Shown in pieces: positions 1-13,134 of a stretch of 64,000 bases of DNA. Both the position numbers and the translations under genes were made by a program. Numbering within the stretch: position 1 is the stretch's first letter; each line of letters starts with the position of its first letter. The DNA comes from Lateolabrax maculatus (lineage: Eukaryota > Chordata > Actinopteri > Acropomatiformes > Lateolabracidae), in contig CM062211.1 in assembly GCA_031216445.1 (NCBI GenBank), forward strand, positions 18,205,501 through 18,269,500, given 5' to 3'. The notes under the pieces are model-generated. The model saw only the letters and a program-made list of their open reading frames with translations. It was not told the origin of the DNA and ran no database searches.

Positions 1-3000
1 CCACTGTCACCGAGAAGGGATGACCTAGGAGTCATGTGATCAATCTAATGAGTGACCACTTCCTTTCTGACCTTACATGTGACATTTCATACAAGAAATG
101 TGCAGATTTTACTGCCACGACACTGATTTTCAGGTAAGAAAGTATTTTTGGGAGGTCTATGTTTTGATCCGTACTGAGACTGTTGAAGTTAGAATTATGT
201 AACTTGTTTTAGATTACAGAGTCTCTTGGGTAAAATGTGGAGCATTTACTCTATACTAATACATTTCTGGCTATGCAATGGCTGACAGGGGTGGAGATGG
301 TTGTAACACCTTTAAAAACAGTGTTAAACTGACTGTAATGACCTTTTGTCAGCATGCCAAGACTGATAGGGGTGTGTCTGCACATGTGCTGAACACGCAG
401 GGAAAGACAGAAGATCTGTCGCCAAAAAATACTCCATCTGCCACGTGACACTGAGGAGATACTGCAAGACATGCAGAAATCAACAGATGGTAAAGTAACT
501 AAGTAAGAATTTAATGTACCTCAGTACAATATTTAGGTGCTTAGTTAGATTTGGCAGAAAAGGCTCTTTAAAGAATCTGAGCAACACCAAGGATTCTTCT
601 GAAAAACAAATTTAATAAACCCTTAAATAAACACGACCATAAAATCTTAGTTAAACCAACAATAAATACCGAAGCTCAGGGCATCAGGAGGAGGTGGAGG
701 GAGCTGCTGCAGCAGACGTGTCGGCACGCGGGTATCGGATGTGTCAGACCATAACAGCTGCACTGATTGGACGTTGCTGGTCAGCTGTGAATGAACCAGT
801 GATTGGGAAGCATGAATGAACTCGACTGCACTGCATTTATTATTGTACTTTATCCACTATATCAGTTATCAGTGACAATCATCCAATAAAATAATATACA
901 TGGTAATATAAGTTCATGGATTTTGGATAATGAATAATTGATTTAGCTGAATGCAGAACTTTTACTTTTCACTTGGAGAATTTTTAGAATTGTTGTTATT
1001 TTACTTTTACAAGTTAAAGATCTGAATATTTGTTCCAGCACTGAATACCAAACATGTAATTTAGATTCCCCCTGAAGGCAGCTTATAAAACATGCAGCTG
1101 GGATTCACTCACAAACATGAAAAATCACCTTGTTGAGGAGATTTATAACTTGTGAAAAAATGAATCATCTGAGCAGTGAGATGTTTTGGCAGGCAACCAT
1201 GCACCAGTTGTTTTCTAACTGCATACAGCCTAAACTTCAACTCTAATAGGACTACATTTTACTCTAACAAAGCTTCAAAATCGAGCGATATCGCACAGAA
1301 GCACGTTAGTATCTGGGAGGCAGACACAGGGAGCGAGGGGAGTTTATTTATTTAAAAAGTTGCCTTGTAGATTCTGGCACAAGTGAAATAGTTAAAACTA
1401 CAGTGAAAAGCAGGCAACAAACTAGTAAATAACATCTGTAGTGGAGCCAACAGTGAAGTACAAAACAACAGGGGCGGCGAGGCTGGAAATGATGTGGGGA
1501 TGTTCATAGAAAATAATAAAGGTGGCTGTTTTGTTGGTGTATTTTAGCCTTGATGCTCATATTTTGATCCCAGAGATTGATTTGTAAAGACGATTAATAA
1601 TCAGCCGTCTGTTCTGGCAGATTTAAATCAATCCAGTTGAATTCTCTGTAGAGCTTCTAAAGAAGCATCAGTTGCACTGCATGGCTGAGTCTGCTCCCTC
1701 ACACAGAATAAAAAACTCAATAATCCTTTAATACGTTTCAAATATCACAGACTGCTTCAAATCCCCACTGGGACATTACAACCATGAGGGCCTAAAAACA
1801 CATTAAATTAAAGAAAAAGGCTCCAGTGAAATCATAGAGCAACAGATCCAGAGTCAGTCCCCAGAGGAGCAGCAAAGAGAGTCATTCATATCTAATTGTA
1901 TATTCAGTGTGTATAGATACTGTAGGAGGGCAAACACACACAGCTGATACAGAAAAAACAGTATTTATAAAGTATAGTTGGGTGGATAAATATAAATCTG
2001 TTAGAGCACCTGCTTTTAAATGTGTTTCTCTATATCCAACATTTTATATTTGTGACCAAATGAGCAGCAATCAAAGGGTTTTAAAGTTTAGATTAACAAC
2101 GTCCTCATTTGAAATCCTGATGGTTCCTGGAAATACAAAGAAAAGTCTCATAGGAAATATGAACTAATCAGCATGGTTCAAACTTTGGCAGATAATAGTG
2201 TCCGTTTTCAGGGACTTTAAACTCAATGGGGAAAATGTCAGTTAGAGCATCTTTATCCTTTATAAAATGAGTACATTGCTGAGTACAATAGTGGGGAATA
2301 ATTTTGAGAGGGATTGGATCTCAATTTGCTTAAATATGCTCTATTATATACTCAGAGATAACAGAACAGTTAGTGCACAGACTAAGAAAGAACTTGGGAA
2401 ATGTATTTTTTATTTAATTGGGTCTTTACAGTGATAGTCCAGGATTTTTGGACATATAGTGGGAACTAAAACAGTATGCGAGTCCTTCTTGCAGTCATTG
2501 TGTTTCACCTTTACTGCAAGATTTAAAGAAAAAACAAGTTAATATAAATTCCAGTGTGCTGTTGCTCAGCTGGCAGCCTCTCTCTCTCTGTGCAGCAGCG
2601 TAATAGATCCTCTGTCATGGCTGCCTGCAGGTCAGTTCCCGTAAACCTCCCGTTCTTCTTCTCTTCCTCCCAGCAGGAGGTGCATTGTTGAGTTCGGCCG
2701 GTAGAAACCACAACAGCAGCTTCCCTTTGATCCTCCTCTGAGTCGGCAAGATTGGACGATTCTTTTTTTCTGTATTTTATCACAATCTCAGGGTGCTTCT
2801 GTCCTGCTGAGGGCAGCGATGAACACACTGAAATGGGCACACAGTGATGCAACGTCTTTTCATCACTGATGAGCACCACAGGCAGCCGACCAATCAGAGC
2901 AACCTCTACTGTCGCCGTCACATTGTCTGAGTGATAGTGATTCTTACTAAAATGAGTCAACATGTCAGATTATATGGAAACAGACCAGTATTTTTCTTAT

Positions 3001-3037
3001 TCTGTGCTGTTTCCTGCTCAAATGGACCAAATTTGGA
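1..3037. other. Non-coding, no recognised feature
   Basis: AT-rich unique sequence. The only frame of note is a 146-codon minus-strand ORF at 2523-2963 with no recognisable domain and no splice or promoter context; I do not call it a gene. Confidence 0.6.
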
Positions 3038-3345
3038 CCAAATAAACCCAAGCACTACAGGGACTGAAGTGAGAGAATAAACTCAGGAAATAACCTCAGG
3101 AACTAAAGTCAAGGAACTAAAACAAGGAACTAAATTCAGGAACTAAAGTCAATTTATGGGCTAAACTCAGTGACCAAAGTAAGGTAGTAAACAAAACACT
3201 GCCTAAATGACAAACAAGTCCTTCTGACCAAATAATCTCAGAGGAGGCACTAGTGCACTCAGGCACTAAACTCAGGAACTAAACCTGGAAACTAAACTGG
3301 AACTAAGCTCACAGATAAATCTCAGGGACTACATTACTGGATAAA
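3038..3345 (+). repeat. Degenerate tandem repeat, unit about actcaggaactaa
   Basis: About 300 bp in which caggaactaaa/ctcaggaactaaag recurs a dozen or so times with point changes and gaps (for example near 3096, 3109, 3137 and 3271). A decayed short-unit minisatellite. Confidence 0.7.
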
Positions 3346-3593
3346 AATGTAAGTTTAAAAAAGGTGCAAGTTTAGAAATTATAATTACATTCAATAAATT
3401 TAACATGCAATCCCCCCCACCCCCGTGAAAACTTTTACCCCTCAACTGAAAACTCCTTTTTTAACCCCTGAAGGAGAACTTGTCTTAAGCCTCTCTTCTC
3501 CTCTGGTGGACGACCTTGGCTCTCCTTCTTCTCCTGCGATTATCTTTGGATCAGAGTAATTACAGCTCATTCATCTTTTCTGCCAGAACTCAA

Positions 3594-3595
<2 letters not shown>

Positions 3596-3627
<32 letters not shown>
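3596..3627 (+). repeat. (CA)n microsatellite
   Basis: Uninterrupted CA dinucleotides. Confidence 0.9.
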
Positions 3628-3629
<2 letters not shown>

Positions 3630-3950
3630 ATTTCTCCTTGTTACAGAAAGTTAATTGGGGGAAATACTCCTTTAATTATGATTCATATCTGGGTCATTCA
3701 TAACCATCACCAGCTCCAGACACTGTGTGTGTGGGTGTGTGTAGTAGCATTAACATAAAAGTTGCCCGTTGTCGGGGCAACCGATGCCAGGGGAAGTTAT
3801 CTGTTGGGATGAGGCCTTTCTATTTAAACCACATTCATTTAATATCATTCACTTTTTATTCAATTTAACTTCGTTTAAAACGAAATGTTGGTTTTTCTTA
3901 TATTATCATGTAGTCAAAAGCCCAGAGATTCACCATGGGACGAACGTCGT

Positions 3951-3983
3951 GCCCGGCCGGATTCGAACCCGTGACCCTGCAGT
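3951..3983 (-). mobile_element. SINE/tRNA-like B-box remnant
   Basis: The minus strand reads ctgcagggtcacgggttcgaatccggcc, with a perfect B-box core GGTTCGAATCC. No convincing A box or acceptor stem lies upstream on that strand, so a tRNA gene is not supported; a short SINE or tRNA fragment is. Confidence 0.4.
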
Positions 3984-4194
3984 CAATTGAACAAATAGAA
4001 TCTAATAGAATCCGAGCAACACTGTGATTTCGTAAAGCAACGGAGCGTTTCTGAAATCAGGGAGATGTGTGTGTGTCGCCAGGCCTCGCTGCCTCTCGTA
4101 TCACTTGCTAAACCATCCATCAGATTACCGTGGCAACAGAGCATCCATCACCCCGTCCCGCATCGACGGGAGGCACACGAGAGCGACAAAACCC

Positions 4195-4715
4195 AGCGAG
4201 AGATATGACAGACAAGAGGAGAGATAAGAAGAGAGGGGAAGAAGAAAGGAAGAGAAGGTAAGATAGGAAAGAAGGATGGAGAGAAGGAGAGGAGATGAGG
4301 AGAGGACAAGAGGAAAAGATAAGGAAAGGAAACTAAGGGAGGAGAGGAGACTATGAGGAGGAGAAGGAAGAAAAAGAAAAAACCTGGCAAGAAAACTAGT
4401 AGATAGAGGAGAAAAGGAGACTAGAAGAGGAAAGGAAACAAGGAGAAGACGGAGAGGAGGAAAGGAAAAGTAAAGGAGGAAGTAGATAAGAAAAAGAGGA
4501 AAGGAGGACATAAGGAAGGTAAAAAGTACAGTAAGAAAGGTTAAAAAAGAAAAGAGAGAAAGGTGAAGGGAAGAGGAAGAAAGAAGGTGGTAGGAGAAAA
4601 AAGGAGTGAAGAAGAGAGGATGAAGGAGAGGATGAAAGAGAGGAGAAAGGAGAGGAGGAAGGAGAGGAGGAAGGAGAGGAGGAAGGAGAATAGAAATATA
4701 TGACAAGGAGAAAGA
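4195..4715 (+). repeat. Long purine-rich tract (GGA/GAA)
   Basis: About 520 bases almost without pyrimidines on the plus strand (for example aggagaggaggaaggagaggaggaaggaga). Simple sequence; the long minus-strand open frames over it (Ser/Leu/Pro/Phe-rich) are composition artefacts. May form triplex (H-) DNA. Confidence 0.85.
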
Positions 4716-4825
4716 TATAAGATGAAATGGAGCTGTTGAGTCTTTCTGTCACAGAGAGAGCAGAATAATTCAGTTTTGCTGAAGTCAAGGTGAACTTGTA
4801 AATTGTGTCGTAATTCCCCAAACTA

Positions 4826-4826
<1 letters not shown>

Positions 4827-4891
<65 letters not shown>
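4827..4891 (+). repeat. (CA)n - C17 - (CA)n compound microsatellite
   Basis: A CA run, 17 cytosines (4861-4877), then a second CA run. Confidence 0.9.
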
Positions 4892-4893
<2 letters not shown>

Positions 4894-5011
4894 AGCAGCT
4901 GACAGAGGGGATGAAAGCAAATCCTCAGAGAGAAGGAAAAATGACAAGAAAAAGTAAAGAAAGGCAGCGAGAAAGAAGATAACAGTTGTGTATTCAGTGG
5001 AGAGGCGGTAA

Positions 5012-5072
5012 GTGTGAGTGTGTGTGTGTGTGTGTGGGTGTGTGTGTGTGTGGGTGTGTGTGTGTGTGTGTG
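5012..5072 (+). repeat. (TG)n microsatellite
   Basis: TG run with occasional ggg interruptions. Confidence 0.9.
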
Positions 5073-5184
5073 AATGTGTACTTCCTGTTTGTTTGTTTCT
5101 GAACATAAAAACTCTGCTGATATCACTTCTTTCTCTCTGCAGGTTTAAAACATGAACTTGATTCTGTTATTCAGAGACTGATGT

Positions 5185-5490
5185 CAGGTCAGAGGGAGAT
5201 AAGGAAGAAAAGGGGGAAGAGGGGATGTAAGGAAGGCGACAGACGGGACGAAAGAAGAAGACGGCATGATCTGATGAGAAGAAAAAAAGGAGATAGGAGG
5301 CTAGAAGGAGGAGGGGAGGAAGTAAGAAAAGGAGGATGTAAGGAAGATAACTAGGAGAGGGAAGAAGAGAAGAAAGCAGGAGGTTTGGATGAAAACAAAG
5401 AAGATCGAAGAGTAAAGGAGATAGTTGAGTAAAGAAAGAAAGAGGAGGTAGACAAGAAGAAGTATAAGGCAGGAGAGTAGAGGAAGGAAT
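5185..5490 (+). repeat. Purine-rich tract
   Basis: About 300 bases dominated by gga, aga and aag, such as gaaggaggaggggaggaagt. It continues the type of sequence at 4195-4715 after a stretch of CA/TG repeats. Confidence 0.75.
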
Positions 5491-5740
5491 AAAAGTTAAA
5501 TTAGGCTCTGCACACATGGCTGATCTCAGCCGTGTGATTGGCGTCCGCCCGCTCCAGATAACAATCAAATTATTTGACCTCGGCAATGTTCTTTCATATT
5601 TACTCTTTTCCTCAGATATATTAGTCGAGGCAAACACAGCTCTCTCACCATATTTGGTGTTCATTCCTTTACTTCCTTCCTTCTTGTCCAACTTAATGAG
5701 TCGTGTCACAACCACCTGCTTTCATCTCCATGCCCTCCTC

Positions 5741-5779
5741 ATGCTTCTTCTTCTTCTTCTTCTTCTTCTTCTTCTTCTC
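5741..5779 (+). repeat. (CTT)n microsatellite
   Basis: About 13 ctt/ttc units after catgc. Confidence 0.88.
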
Positions 5780-5790
5780 TCGGTTACATA

Positions 5791-7817
5791 ATTGTTGTTG
5801 TTTTACACCTTCATCCTGCCAGAGGCAATTATTTCTGTGACAACAATGCATTTCTCTCTTCCTCTTCACGCTCCATTGTAAGAGCTCCACGGAGGGCGTG
5901 GGGGTACAGGGGTGGGGGTGATTTCATTTCTCAGAGAGAAACTCCACCTTCAGTCAAAGCTTTCCACTGGTTGTTCTTCAAAATATTTTATTTTCATGTG
6001 GGAATAAAATATATTCTCTTCCAGGTACTTCTGGTTTTACAAATTGTGCTGGCGTGACGATCATTGACTGGAATATCTGGCGATGAACAAGATGGTAAAT
6101 GTTTGAATATGAAGGTGCTCAATACCGTGTTTAGAAGAGAGGAATTAAAATCCTCTGGAAGGGAACAGAGCTCCTACAAGACAGTTTATTGACTTTTCAT
6201 TTTAGCCATGAGACTGATGGACTGTTTTCAGGCAGGATTTCATTTACTTATGCAAGTAAATGATTTCCTGCGGAGTACGACCCAGATATTGAAAGTAAGC
6301 AGGGTTGCATCAGGTCTCCTCAGCTCCTCCACTCTGTCCTCACAGCTGAGGATTTCCACTACTACAGTAGGGGAGACAGGGGCAGGTTGGCACGCTGTTT
6401 ACACTCTTTAATTATCCATATCAGGAATAACCCCCCCTTCAATGGGTCAATCCAGGGTATTATTACAGCTAACAAGTTCAGTCAATTTGTCCCTTTTAAT
6501 TTTAAAGATAATGTTGCTACTAATAGGTCCCACTTTTCACTTTACATGCTTTTTTTCTACAAAATGTGTGCTTAAACTAATATTTAGGATACACAAGCTG
6601 GGTCAGTGCCGTGTGAAGTGGCAACACGTTACGACCAAATCCTGCTTAGGGCCCCAACAGGCCAGACAGTAGCTGTCTGTTGTTCATTTGTATTGTGGTG
6701 TAAACAGGCGTGAACACTTTATATATGTGCTTGTTTCTCTCGATGACTCTTACAGCGTTTTAGCATTCAAAGAGTCTCTCCACTTCCTCTTCCTCTGTTT
6801 TTTTGTGTCTTCTTGTGAATATGGAGCAGCTGTTATCTGAAAGAGCTGAGGATAATTGGCGTACAAGTGGAGTTCGACTGGAGAGAGAAGCAGCTTTTAA
6901 ACGTGTTTTGTCATTAAAGAAACAATCTCCTATGAATTCTTGTCTGTTATTGAGAAGTGTTACTGTGTGTCTAAAAGCATTTTAAAAATGTGTTTGTAAA
7001 GTAGTTTATGATTCTTCACCTGTGGCGTTGTTATTATCCCATCAAGATGAGTGCAGGCACACAAAAATCTCACCCCGAGCCTGAAATCTAATTCTACAGT
7101 GACTCTTTTTGTTTGAAATCTCCACTGAAAACATGACTGAGTAAATTCCACCTTAAACCAAACTGCCTCATTAGTATTTCACCCTTAACTTAAACCAATC
7201 ACGTTTTAATTTCCTTTCAGAAAACCAATCAGTTCGGCTGTTTGAGCCTCAGTCATGTGCATAATGAGCTGTCAGCCAATCACATTTGGCCTGGGGGCAG
7301 ACACGTGATTGGATGCTGGTCCTGTGTTTAATATCTGATTCCCTAATAACTAAAATATTTTAATTTCATAAGACCTGAGCAGCCAATCAATGAACACTTG
7401 TTGGCTCTTTAACATATATCTCATATGTAAAGGGGAGAAACTGAAGATTTCGGGGAATGAGGTAACTTCACCTGCCGGTTGTTCCTGTTTTTCTAAACAA
7501 CACTAATGGCGTGTCCCAAATCCACATTACACACTAATGCAGCTTAACACTGATGCAACAGTATTACCAATAGAAATAACATCATATCTAATAAGATATC
7601 AATCACAGGGGACATTTTTCTGCAGAACGGGTACTTTTATTTTTCATGAATGAACTCTGTGCTGTTCCTGAACGCACCATCACATGGCCATCCGAGGTAG
7701 AGAGCGTCCTCGCTCGGCGTTGGAGATTAAACAGACTGAAGAAATGATAATTAGAACAAATTAGGAACATCTGTGCTCAAATAAACGCACTCGCTGGTTG
7801 TCCTCGTCCAGGCTTCG
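5791..7817. other. Non-coding, no recognised feature
   Basis: No gene seen. Five CCAAT-type pentamers/hexamers occur within 7190-7390 (both strands), but no TATA box, initiator or reading frame accompanies them. Confidence 0.6.
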
Positions 7818-7837
7818 GTGTGTGTGTGTGTGTGTGT
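7818..7837 (+). repeat. (TG)n microsatellite
   Basis: Short TG run, followed 186 bp later by a CA run at 8024. Confidence 0.85.
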
Positions 7838-8022
7838 TTTCCATCTGCAGCAGCTGTTTTTCTGTCTTCAGGCCATTAAAAATCTCTCCTCCTTCCTCTG
7901 TTTCTCTCTTTTCCATCCCTCCATCGTTCTTTTCTTCTGTCACACTCCTCATTCTCTCTGAATTAGTTTTTTTTCCTTCCCTGAATTTATTTCTTCAGGT
8001 TTTTCTCAACACTTTCACGCCT

Positions 8023-8023
<1 letters not shown>

Positions 8024-8063
<40 letters not shown>
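8024..8063 (+). repeat. (CA)n microsatellite
   Basis: About 20 CA units. Confidence 0.9.
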
Positions 8064-8065
<2 letters not shown>

Positions 8066-9339
8066 CTGCCAGGCTGTGATTAGAGAGGAAGGATGGAGGG
8101 GATAAAAAAAGAGAGGAAAAGAAACTCAGATGCTTTGAGCAACAAACACAGCTGATAGACTTCTCTATGTGTGTGTTTTTCTTACTTTTCAGCTACATTT
8201 AAATAATTCAGTTCACTTGTTTTCCTTATTTCTTTATTTCAGACAGACAGACAGACAGGTGTGTCAGGTTGATTGATTTCTCTTTGCCTGAGGAAAAACT
8301 CTCCTCCTCTTTTCTCTCTCCCTCTCTTTCTTTGTTCTCTATTTTTTTTTAGTTTCTTTCCTGGAGGGTGAAAAAAAAAAACGATTTTCCTCCTGTTCCT
8401 CCTCTTCTTCTTCGTTCTTTACCTTTCAACTGCAGATATTTATAGGTGGAGAGAGTAAAAACATGAATTAAACCAATGGAAAGAAATTCCATTCCAGCCA
8501 ACCAAGCTTATTTAAAACCAAGCCGCCTGATTGGGGGGAAAATAGCTCTAAGGGAGCCATTTTGGATCCTCTACACAGTCATCATGTGTTGCTGCGACTA
8601 GGCTCACAAAGACCAAAACTAATGGTGCGTTCATGCACACTTCATTAACTCGCAAAGTCAGGATTTTTTCAGTTTATAAGCAGGCAGTTTTTTTTTTGAA
8701 GTGGTGAATCCCAGTGGTAACATGGGACAAGTGCCATAATTACAACCCATAAACACGTAAATATGTCCATAAAACATCATTTTCTTTATGACAGTGTGTA
8801 AATGACTATAATGATCTTGAACAATCTGTCCAAAGTGCTAACAAGAACAAACAGCAGAGTTTAGGCTTCTCTTCCATTATTTACATCTCACAGGGGGATT
8901 TTCATTATTAGGACTACTGCTGCTGAAATGATCATTTTCTTAGATAGTACATTTCATTGAATGCAACTTAAAGAGACTTCAAATATAAACATTTAAATGT
9001 AAATGTAATTGCATACTTTATGAGCTATAACATGACCTTAAGGGGAGAAATGGCTCTATTATTTGTTTGATTTCTGTTTTTGTTTTATGTTTTTGTTATA
9101 GTTTTGCATATGTCTTATATGTCTCTATACATATTTAAGTGTGATACATTTATTTAAGTGTTGGTTACACTGAATATCACCTGTAACATGAAACAAAATG
9201 CCACAAAATCACATATGAAGGAATGTAACACAGTGCAACACAGAACAACAATTTAGCTTTATATAATGATATCTCTCGTCAGAGCAACCTGAAAACTTTG
9301 TCTCTGATCAATCTTACCTTCGATTCTCTGACCCAGCAC

Positions 9340-9398
<59 letters not shown>

Positions 9399-11146
9399 AA
9401 CGGCGTCGTTTTGTTGTTGTAAATCATGGCTGTGACAGATTGGTGTTGCAAGGGGAGAAAATATATAACAATTTAAACATCACATTCTCACAGGGTGAGT
9501 AATGGGAGCGCAGGACGACTGACAGGAAAACAAGAATAGAGAGAGAACAGAGAAACCATCACAGAGCTGAACTCAGTCTGACAAACTGTCTGTCTGCACT
9601 CATCTGTCTCTCTGTCTGTCACTGTATATGTATTTTCATTTATTTATCTTTGTCAGCCTGTCTGTTGTTGTGTGGATTCCTTATAATGTGAACATGATTC
9701 AGAGCAGAGAGGTCACAGTTTGAGAGTTTCTACCTGCTCCCAGACTGACGTGATGATGAACATCTCCAACATACAAACATACACATCGATAACGGGGAAG
9801 TTGACCTTTTCTTTAAAGCTGCAAGCAAGCAGATTTCAGTCGCATTGGATTAAATGGATACAATACCTCAGTGCTATTTTAATTTATAATCTCTCAGGGG
9901 TTTAGCAATGGACCAAATAATTTTCCTACCATCTAAAGGGATGCACTGAATGTGTTTTTTTCCTAATGTAAACAAGTTGTTTCCATCATTCCTTTCAACA
10001 TTTCTTCTGTACGGTGTTTGTCTGTTTTTTGTTTGATTATATGTTTTATTTCGCTTTGTATTCTTTTCTACTTATATTGTTTGTATTAATATATTTGCAG
10101 AAATATGCAAGAGTTATACTGAGAATGGTGTATAGTTTAAAAACTGAATGATTTATGAATTACATCTCAAACAGAAGTTGTTTGACCATCATAATGATTT
10201 CAGGCAAATTCCACTTAAATAGAAACACGATTAGTTTTTTTTTGTCTGATGTTATTTGGGGGATAATCATGTTCTAAATTTTGGAACCACAGTTCCCAAA
10301 AACCTTGGGGGGATGTAAACAGGAAGTATAATGTTGCCATGGAGTTAGGGGTGGGCTACAACTTGAGCCCCGTAATGTTGAGCCTATATTGGCACCATTA
10401 AAAGTATGCAGAATCAGCTGTTAGCAGTTCCTGTCTGCAGCGTACCCATGGACAGACAACCATCACTGCATTACTTTGATACTCAAGAAGACTTAAAAAT
10501 ATGATGAGCCTTATGCAAGTTATAAGGAGATAATGATATCATCGGAAAGTGTAAGTCATGACTCTGAGTAGGATTGATATTTTTGACGCAAATTGAGGAA
10601 ATCAGGCATTAAGAGTTTTAAAGCACCTTAATATCCTCCATCAGCTGTGAGTCACAGCCACTGCTGCAGCTCTGCTGACCGCGCTGATAAGCGCCCAAAT
10701 CAGCTGCCGAACCACAATAAGTGACTTCCTGTATCTTTGCATCACGTCTCTCTTCTCCATGCCACCCTCTTCAACTCTCCTGCGCCCCCCTGGGGAGGCG
10801 CCTCACGGTTTGAAAGCCCCTCACCTAGAACCTAATATAGAAGACATGGTGAAGATTAGAGGAAAAAGCAGCTGGACGCGACCATCAGACACTGATGTAA
10901 CTCGGAAAGACAAAACATGTTCCAGCAACCTCAGACACACAATTGTACAATCTTTAAAGCAGCAGTTTCTTTAAAATAACATAAACGTGTGTCTGTTTAC
11001 ACTGTAGAAGAACATCACACAAACACTTTAAAAAGATATCAGTTTATCAAGGGAACTTTACAAATGCCAATAAAATATTTATTTTCTCATTACAGTTTAT
11101 TTTCTTATCTTTAAATCATCATTACAATCCCCTGTGAGATTTGTTT

Positions 11147-11148
<2 letters not shown>
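8064..11148. other. Non-coding, AT-rich
   Basis: Nothing coding. Holds pyrimidine-rich patches (8270-8420), the AC run at 9341 and unique AT-rich sequence; 10740-10830 has a GC-rich patch of unknown origin. Confidence 0.6.
9341..9396 (+). repeat. (AC)28 microsatellite
   Basis: Uninterrupted AC run, among the longest in the window. Confidence 0.92.
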
Positions 11149-11205
<57 letters not shown>

Positions 11206-11219
11206 CCACACACACACAG
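11149..11219 (+). repeat. (CA)n microsatellite, 71 bp
   Basis: CA run with one ccccc interruption near 11204. Confidence 0.92.
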
Positions 11220-11792
11220 TGTTTGTGGTTTCTCTGTGGGTGATGTGGCATTTTTAAATCCCTGTTACAGTGGTTCTGCATGGCTGGCCGCTTTAATGGA
11301 AACACACAGTTTCTGTTCTCTAATAACAAGCTCAACAATGACAAAACATTTTCTTCACAATACTGGTCTTTATTTAAAAAAACAGTTTCCAGCCGCAGTG
11401 AATCACATCGCTGCAGGGAGAAAAACACCTGAAACACAACAGAAAATATGAAACCAAAATGTGTGATTAGGGAGAAATAAGCAGTGAACTGTTTCTGTAT
11501 TAGGTTTTTCTATTTTTCCAGTAGTAACAAGGTGTCCACATCAAATGTATTGGGGGAAAAAAGGCTTTCAAAGTGGCCCACAGAGAAGACACATTAACCT
11601 TTTACCACACACTGTTCTGCCCACAGGCTACTAAAAGAGAAAATGTACAACTTTTATGGGCTGCTTATTCTATGAAAAGCTACATTAATATGAATGTATG
11701 TATTATTAAATTAGCCTCTAGTCTTTTCAGTCACTGTGGTCCTTTTCAAAAGAGCTGTCGTAAAAAGAATCCTGGTGCAAAGCATGGCAGAG

Positions 11793-12001
11793 TGTAAATG
11801 GTAAATGGACGGCACTTACATAACTTCACGGACAAAGTGCTTTACAATAGGCCATTCACACACCCACCAGTGACGACAGAGCTGCCATGCAAGTTGCAGG
11901 CCAAGGACACTTTGACATGTGGACAGGAGGAACCGGGGATCAAACCGATCAACCCTGTGATTAGAAGGCGACACGCTCTACTTTCTGAACCACAGCCGCC
12001 C
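11793..12001 (+). mobile_element. Dispersed non-autonomous repeat (ATGGTAAATGGAC type)
   Basis: Begins gtaaatggtaaatggac and ends ccacagccgccc, with internal gtgctttacaat, cattcacacacccacc, ccaaggacactttgacatgt and gaaccggggatcaaaccg. I recognise this string of motifs as a very common fish interspersed repeat. No open frame of note; the class assignment is left open. Confidence 0.72.
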
Positions 12002-13134
12002 ACAACTGAAACCTTAAAAACATGGTCTCTCAGTAAATTCAAAGCAGCTTGACAGTCCAACAATGTACTAAATCCCTTAAGCATTTACCTCCAGATTCAA
12101 TGGAAGGGTTTAACAATCAAAAACAGTCCATTTCAGCAATCCCCAACAAACAGTACTAGGCTGGTATTGCAGGTCATGTGATGACCAAAACCATGTCTTC
12201 CTGCACACGATCAGGACAAGAGTGGCATCACAAACTTCCCAATATGACTCTTTGTATTTATTATGAAACTTTTAACCAAAAGGTTCAATACAATTTGAAA
12301 AGTCTTGAAGAGTCTAGATTTAAGGGTAAATCATTTTTTGTCTTAAACCTGCAATAACTGATTTTTTTTGTCCACTGGGGGGCAGCAGAAACAAGGTGTG
12401 GACAACATTTACATATCATCACTTTATAAGTTGACTGTTCATATAAGTTGAAAAAGTTGCTTATTTACACATCCAGCAGCAACAGAGCAACATGATCATT
12501 CATCAATATGTGTGTCAACTGATGCCCAGGAGCTATATTACAGAAATGTTATTTTATAAAATTATGATTTTTTTTACATATCATCTCATGGGTTTGTATT
12601 TTCCAAGTTACAGGAACTGGTGATCCGTGGCAGTATGACAACCCTGGATTAGGCCTTGATTGTGTTAAGACGGTTGTGGAGACACATTTTATTTCTGGAG
12701 ACAAACATTTTCACTCTGCAGCTTTTTCACTTTTAGTGCAAAACCTAACAGCTAAAATAGTGCAGTGCCAGCATCAGTGGATAGAAGATACTCTCTAGTG
12801 TTAGTATGGAACTGGGACACAGTGTACAACTGTCACATCCAGATGTTTTATAGTAATTTGTTGATCGTCTGACTAAGATTTCTTTCAGATGAAGGTGATC
12901 AGAAAATGCTGTTTACATGCTCAGAGTTTTGTTCTAATATCGGGTTCATATCTAAGATTTCTGGCAGGATTTGGCTCAGTCATTATACTTTTTATTTCAT
13001 CTCTATCTGGCTCGTCAACTCAGCTGCTTTTATGTTCTCTCCCTGACTGTACTGTGCTTTGATCTTCTCTCTCTTGCTCTATGTATAATGTATACTGCCT
13101 GTTAAACCCTCTGCTACACTGACCCCATTTAAGT
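12002..13134. other. Non-coding, no recognised feature
   Basis: AT-rich unique sequence without a supported gene or clear repeat. Confidence 0.6.

Noticed and set aside
3951..3983. tRNA gene on the minus strand
   Set aside because: Only a B-box-like core is present; no A box, anticodon arm or acceptor stem can be paired.
4125..5715. Long minus-strand frames rich in Ser, Leu, Pro and Phe, up to 236 codons
   Set aside because: They lie on purine tracts and CA/TG repeats; composition explains the lack of stops.
10759..10974. 71-codon frame with GC-rich start
   Set aside because: Looks like worn repeat sequence (gcccccctggggaggcgcctcacggtttgaaa); no protein similarity recognised.
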